A stretch of 64,000 bases of DNA from Candidatus Eremiobacterota bacterium (lineage in GTDB: Bacteria; Vulcanimicrobiota; CADAWZ01; Ess09-12): positions 38,669 through 102,668 of the forward strand of contig JAVHLM010000007.1 in the NCBI GenBank assembly GCA_031082125.1. The letters run 5' to 3'. This document shows, in pieces, positions 61,546 to 64,000 of the stretch. The notes beneath the pieces were generated by a model. That model did not search any database, had not been told where the DNA came from, and saw only the letters and a program-made list of their open reading frames with translations. The translations under genes and the position numbers were made by a program. The stretch's first letter is position 1. Every line of letters starts with the position of its first letter.

Positions 61546-63426
61546 ATGGCAGGTCACACAAAGCCGGACAATATCGTGGAAAAGGGCACCATATCGGTGC
61601 AGATGGAAAATATCTTCCCCATCATCAAGAAGTGGCTTTATTCAGAGAAGGACATATTCCTGAGGGAGCTCATCACCAATTCCCTTGACGCCATCAGCAA
61701 GCTGAAGCAGCTTGCCGTCTTAGGGGAGTTCAAGGCTCCGGAAAAGGAAGAGGAGTTCTCTATCAATGTAGCCATAGACAAGGAGAAGGGCACGCTCACG
61801 GTGAGCGACAACGGCATAGGCATGACGGCCGACGAGGTGAAAAAGTATATCAATGAAGTGGCTTTCTCGAGCGCTCAGGATTTTCTCGAGAAATACAAGA
61901 CAGCCGACGAGAAGAACATGATTATAGGCCATTTCGGCCTGGGGTTTTACAGCTCTTTCATGGTGGCCGATCTGGTGGAGATCCAGACCCTGTCGTGGCA
62001 GGAGGGGGCAGAGCCGGTAAAATGGTCCTGTAACGGGAGCCCCGAGTATGAGCTTTCGGAGGGGTCCATGAACAGGAGGGGCACAGAAGTGACTCTCATT
62101 GTCTCGGCCGACGAGAAGGAGTTCCTGGACGAGGTGAGGGTAAAGAACGTCATCCAGAAATACTGCGGCTTCCTGCCCGTTCCCGTGAGGCTCAACGGCT
62201 CGCCGGTGAACGAGAGGAAGCCCCTCTGGCTTGAGAAGCCGGGCGACCTCAAGGATGAGGATTACCGCGATTTCTTCAGGTATCTCTACCCCTTTGAGCA
62301 AGATCCCATCTTCTGGATTCACCTCAACGTGGAATACCCCGTGAGAGCCAAGGGAATTCTCTATTTTCCCACTCTCAAGCATGATCTTGACCCCTCCAGG
62401 GGCAGGATCAAATTCTACTATAATCAGGTCTATGTGAGCGACAACCTGAAGGACCTCATCCCGGAGTTCCTTATGAACCTGAGAGGGGTCATCGACTGCC
62501 CCGACATGCCTCTCAATGTCTCCAGGAGCTACCTGCAGAGTGATCCCACCATGAGAAAGCTCTCGACGCACATCACCAAGAAAGTGGCCGACGAGCTCAA
62601 CGATCTTTACCGCGACCGCCGCGAGACTTACGAGAAGTACTGGGATGACATCAGCCCCTTCATAAAGATAGGGATGATGGACAACGAAAAGTTTTATGAT
62701 GCCGTGAAGGAGATCCTGATCTACAAGTCTACGCAGGGCGGCTACACCACTCTCAAGGAATACATGGAACGGGCAGGGGAGTCATCGGGAGGGAAGATCT
62801 ATTACGCCACCGATGAGACCCTCCAGTCCTCGTACCTGAGCCTCTTCAAGGAGCAGTCCATAGAGGTCCTCATGATGAGCTCCCTGATTGACACCCATTT
62901 CATCCAGTTCCTGGAGTTCCGGGACCCTCACTTGAAATTTGCCCGTGTCGATTCCGACATAAGCGACAGGATCAAGGACAGCGACGGGGCCTCAAAGATT
63001 GTGGACCCCAAGACCAACAAGACACACAACGAGATCGTGGAGGATATATTCCGCAAGAACCTGGATATCAAGGGCCTCACCATCAAGGTGGAGAACCTCA
63101 GGAGTGAAGAAGTGCCGGCAATGATCATCATAAGCGAGCAGCAGAGGCGCATGAGGGAGATGACAGCCATGCTCCAGAGGAAGCCCCTGGAGAGCCTTGA
63201 AGAGCATACCCTCGTGGTGAACGCGAACAACGCCATCGTGAAGAACCTCAGGAAAATGCTCGACATGCTGAGCCCCCCCCTTGATGAGATAAAGCTCCTC
63301 TCCATGCAGATCTATGATCTGGCCCTCCTTACCCAGAAGACCATGCCCCTTGAGAGGGCTGACAGGTTCGTGGAGAATTCCCTTGAGCTTCTCAGGATAA
63401 TGACTGAGGCCAGGGTAGGGCAATAG
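61546..63426 (+). CDS. htpG: Molecular chaperone HtpG (Hsp90)
   Basis: 626 residues from ATG 61546. The ATG at 61540 lies one base from AAGGAGG and is too close; 61546 has seven bases of spacing. The ATPase domain has FLRELITNSLDAISKL, TVSDNGIGMTADEV and GHFGLGFYSSFMVAD (lid and nucleotide-binding motifs), then the middle domain with the catalytic Arg region LNVSRSYLQSD, and the dimerisation domain. No MEEVD tail, as expected in bacteria. It folds or remodels client proteins with ATP. It has its own promoter with a leader repeat and a terminator. Confidence 0.97.
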   Translation: MAGHTKPDNIVEKGTISVQMENIFPIIKKWLYSEKDIFLRELITNSLDAISKLKQLAVLGEFKAPEKEEEFSINVAIDKEKGTLTVSDNGIGMTADEVKKYINEVAFSSAQDFLEKYKTADEKNMIIGHFGLGFYSSFMVADLVEIQTLSWQEGAEPVKWSCNGSPEYELSEGSMNRRGTEVTLIVSADEKEFLDEVRVKNVIQKYCGFLPVPVRLNGSPVNERKPLWLEKPGDLKDEDYRDFFRYLYPFEQDPIFWIHLNVEYPVRAKGILYFPTLKHDLDPSRGRIKFYYNQVYVSDNLKDLIPEFLMNLRGVIDCPDMPLNVSRSYLQSDPTMRKLSTHITKKVADELNDLYRDRRETYEKYWDDISPFIKIGMMDNEKFYDAVKEILIYKSTQGGYTTLKEYMERAGESSGGKIYYATDETLQSSYLSLFKEQSIEVLMMSSLIDTHFIQFLEFRDPHLKFARVDSDISDRIKDSDGASKIVDPKTNKTHNEIVEDIFRKNLDIKGLTIKVENLRSEEVPAMIIISEQQRRMREMTAMLQRKPLESLEEHTLVVNANNAIVKNLRKMLDMLSPPLDEIKLLSMQIYDLALLTQKTMPLERADRFVENSLELLRIMTEARVGQ

Positions 63427-63449
63427 CAGGCAGTTCAGAGGAATTAAGG

Positions 63450-63497
63450 CAGGCCCGCTCGAATCACTTAGTGACCTTGCGAGGCCTGTATTTTTTT
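63450..63497 (+). terminator. Rho-independent terminator after htpG
   Basis: Outer stem CAGGCC / GGCCTG with an inner TCAC-TTA-GTGA hairpin, followed by TA and seven T. It starts 23 bases after the htpG stop. Confidence 0.8.
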
Positions 63498-63514
63498 AGA
63501 AAGAAGGCATACCG

Positions 63515-64000
63515 ATGAAACGCTTCCCCGCACTGTTCCTGCTGGTGCTTCTCACTTTCGCAGCGCTCCCTGCCGGGGCAAGGACGATTCCCCTGGAGAA
63601 GCGCGAGGACTTCCAGAAAGAAGTGACAACCCGCACAAAGGAGACGAGCAATGAGAAGATCACCTCTTATTACTACCGGGATATTCTTATCGAGGAGGTT
63701 TTTGAGGCAAAAGGTGTCACGCCTCCCGCGCCGGGCACGGTAAAGACTTCCTGGGAGGACAAGGCGGCGCGCTGGGAAAAAACCGAGAGAGAGGGCGCTA
63801 CTGTCATAAAGAGAACGGTGATATACAAAAGGGAGATGAACCAGGCGGGGAACATGGCGGGCAAGAAGCTTGATGATTTATTCTCCCAGGATTTCATCTT
63901 CGATTACGGGTGGGATTTCGGCTCCAGGAGGGTCCTGGCCCGCATAATAGGAGGGAGACATTTTCTCCAGCTGCTGGTTATCTCTTCAACGCAGCGCGTA
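63515..64000 (+). CDS. Secreted protein, 3' end outside the window
   Basis: 162 residues visible, open to the end. Signal peptide MKRFPALFLLVLLTFAALPAGA. The mature part reads TIPLEKREDFQKEVTTR, then YYYRDILIEEVFEAKG and EREGATVIKRTVIYKREMN; rich in Glu/Lys and strand-like. The family cannot be told from this part. AAGAAGG lies before the ATG. An overlapping minus-strand frame at 63673-63897 is a shadow. Confidence 0.65.
   Translation, partial: MKRFPALFLLVLLTFAALPAGARTIPLEKREDFQKEVTTRTKETSNEKITSYYYRDILIEEVFEAKGVTPPAPGTVKTSWEDKAARWEKTEREGATVIKRTVIYKREMNQAGNMAGKKLDDLFSQDFIFDYGWDFGSRRVLARIIGGRHFLQLLVISSTQRV

Overview
The window comes from a bacterial chromosome with high-GC coding sequence, densely packed in short mostly convergent or divergent runs. 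I see no tRNA, rRNA 16S/23S, CRISPR array, insertion sequence or phage gene. The mix (type IV pilin-like and GspF genes, a Ser/Thr kinase with TPRs, a CHASE2/HD-GYP protein and a PilZ protein, orphan cNMP-binding proteins, lipoproteins with lipoboxes, many long hypothetical secreted proteins) suggests a free-living, probably diderm bacterium from a poorly sampled phylum. I cannot place it further from sequence alone.

Layout. 1-5.3 kb: the 3' end of an ATP-grasp gene with a Lys/Glu/Val repeat tail, the Xaa-His dipeptidase PepD, an alpha/beta hydrolase with a small secreted NTF2-like partner, a pseudopilin-like protein and a YbjN-like protein. 5.3-11.3 kb: DUF1287 protein, APC transporter, a flippase-methyltransferase pair, a PilZ protein and a cNMP-binding protein separated by a structured intergenic region. 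11.3-20.8 kb: secreted proteins (one carrying the conserved EF-hand module usually found at the end of RTX-type exoproteins), hypothetical genes, a HAD phosphatase, a large secreted Trp/Tyr/Gly-rich protein, a site-2 protease and a zinc-ribbon helical protein. 20.9-29 kb: dnaK, a B12-binding radical SAM enzyme translationally coupled to a 12-repeat NHL lipoprotein, and a large unknown lipoprotein. 29-36 kb: tldD-tldE, a zinc-ribbon thioredoxin, a cysteine-cluster protein, a methyltransferase-like protein, a 51-residue Os1348/Nif11-like leader-type protein, a kinase-TPR protein and xpt. 36-43 kb: a secreted bleomycin-hydrolase-like protease, an HI0933 flavoprotein that seems to start at ATT, rtcA and a U32 protease. 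42.6-49.6 kb: a pilus/secretion-like run (cNMP protein, HEAT protein, a large PilX-like minor pilin, GspF, PilV/GspI and PilW/GspJ types). 49.6-53.2 kb: glycosyltransferase, TPR protein, TerC. 53.2-57 kb: a biotin-dependent carboxyltransferase operon (66-residue accessory subunit, OadA/PycB-like subunit with biotin domain, acyl-CoA carboxylase beta subunit). 57-64 kb: rnpB on the minus strand, a CHASE2-GAF-HD-GYP protein, a pilin, a hypothetical membrane protein, htpG and the start of a secreted protein.

Functional themes. Pilus or pseudopilus assembly is spread over several loci and sits with c-di-GMP (HD-GYP, PilZ) and cNMP signalling parts. Carbon metabolism is represented by what looks like a methylmalonyl-CoA/pyruvate transcarboxylase or sodium-independent decarboxylase module. 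Chaperones dnaK and htpG each stand alone and each has a non-CIRCE inverted repeat in its leader. Peptide-processing parts (TldD/E, B12 radical SAM, leader-like small protein) are present but scattered, so they do not by themselves make a RiPP cluster.

Limits: all family assignments are from reading motifs; nothing was searched. Start sites were revised from ribosome-binding sites where stated.
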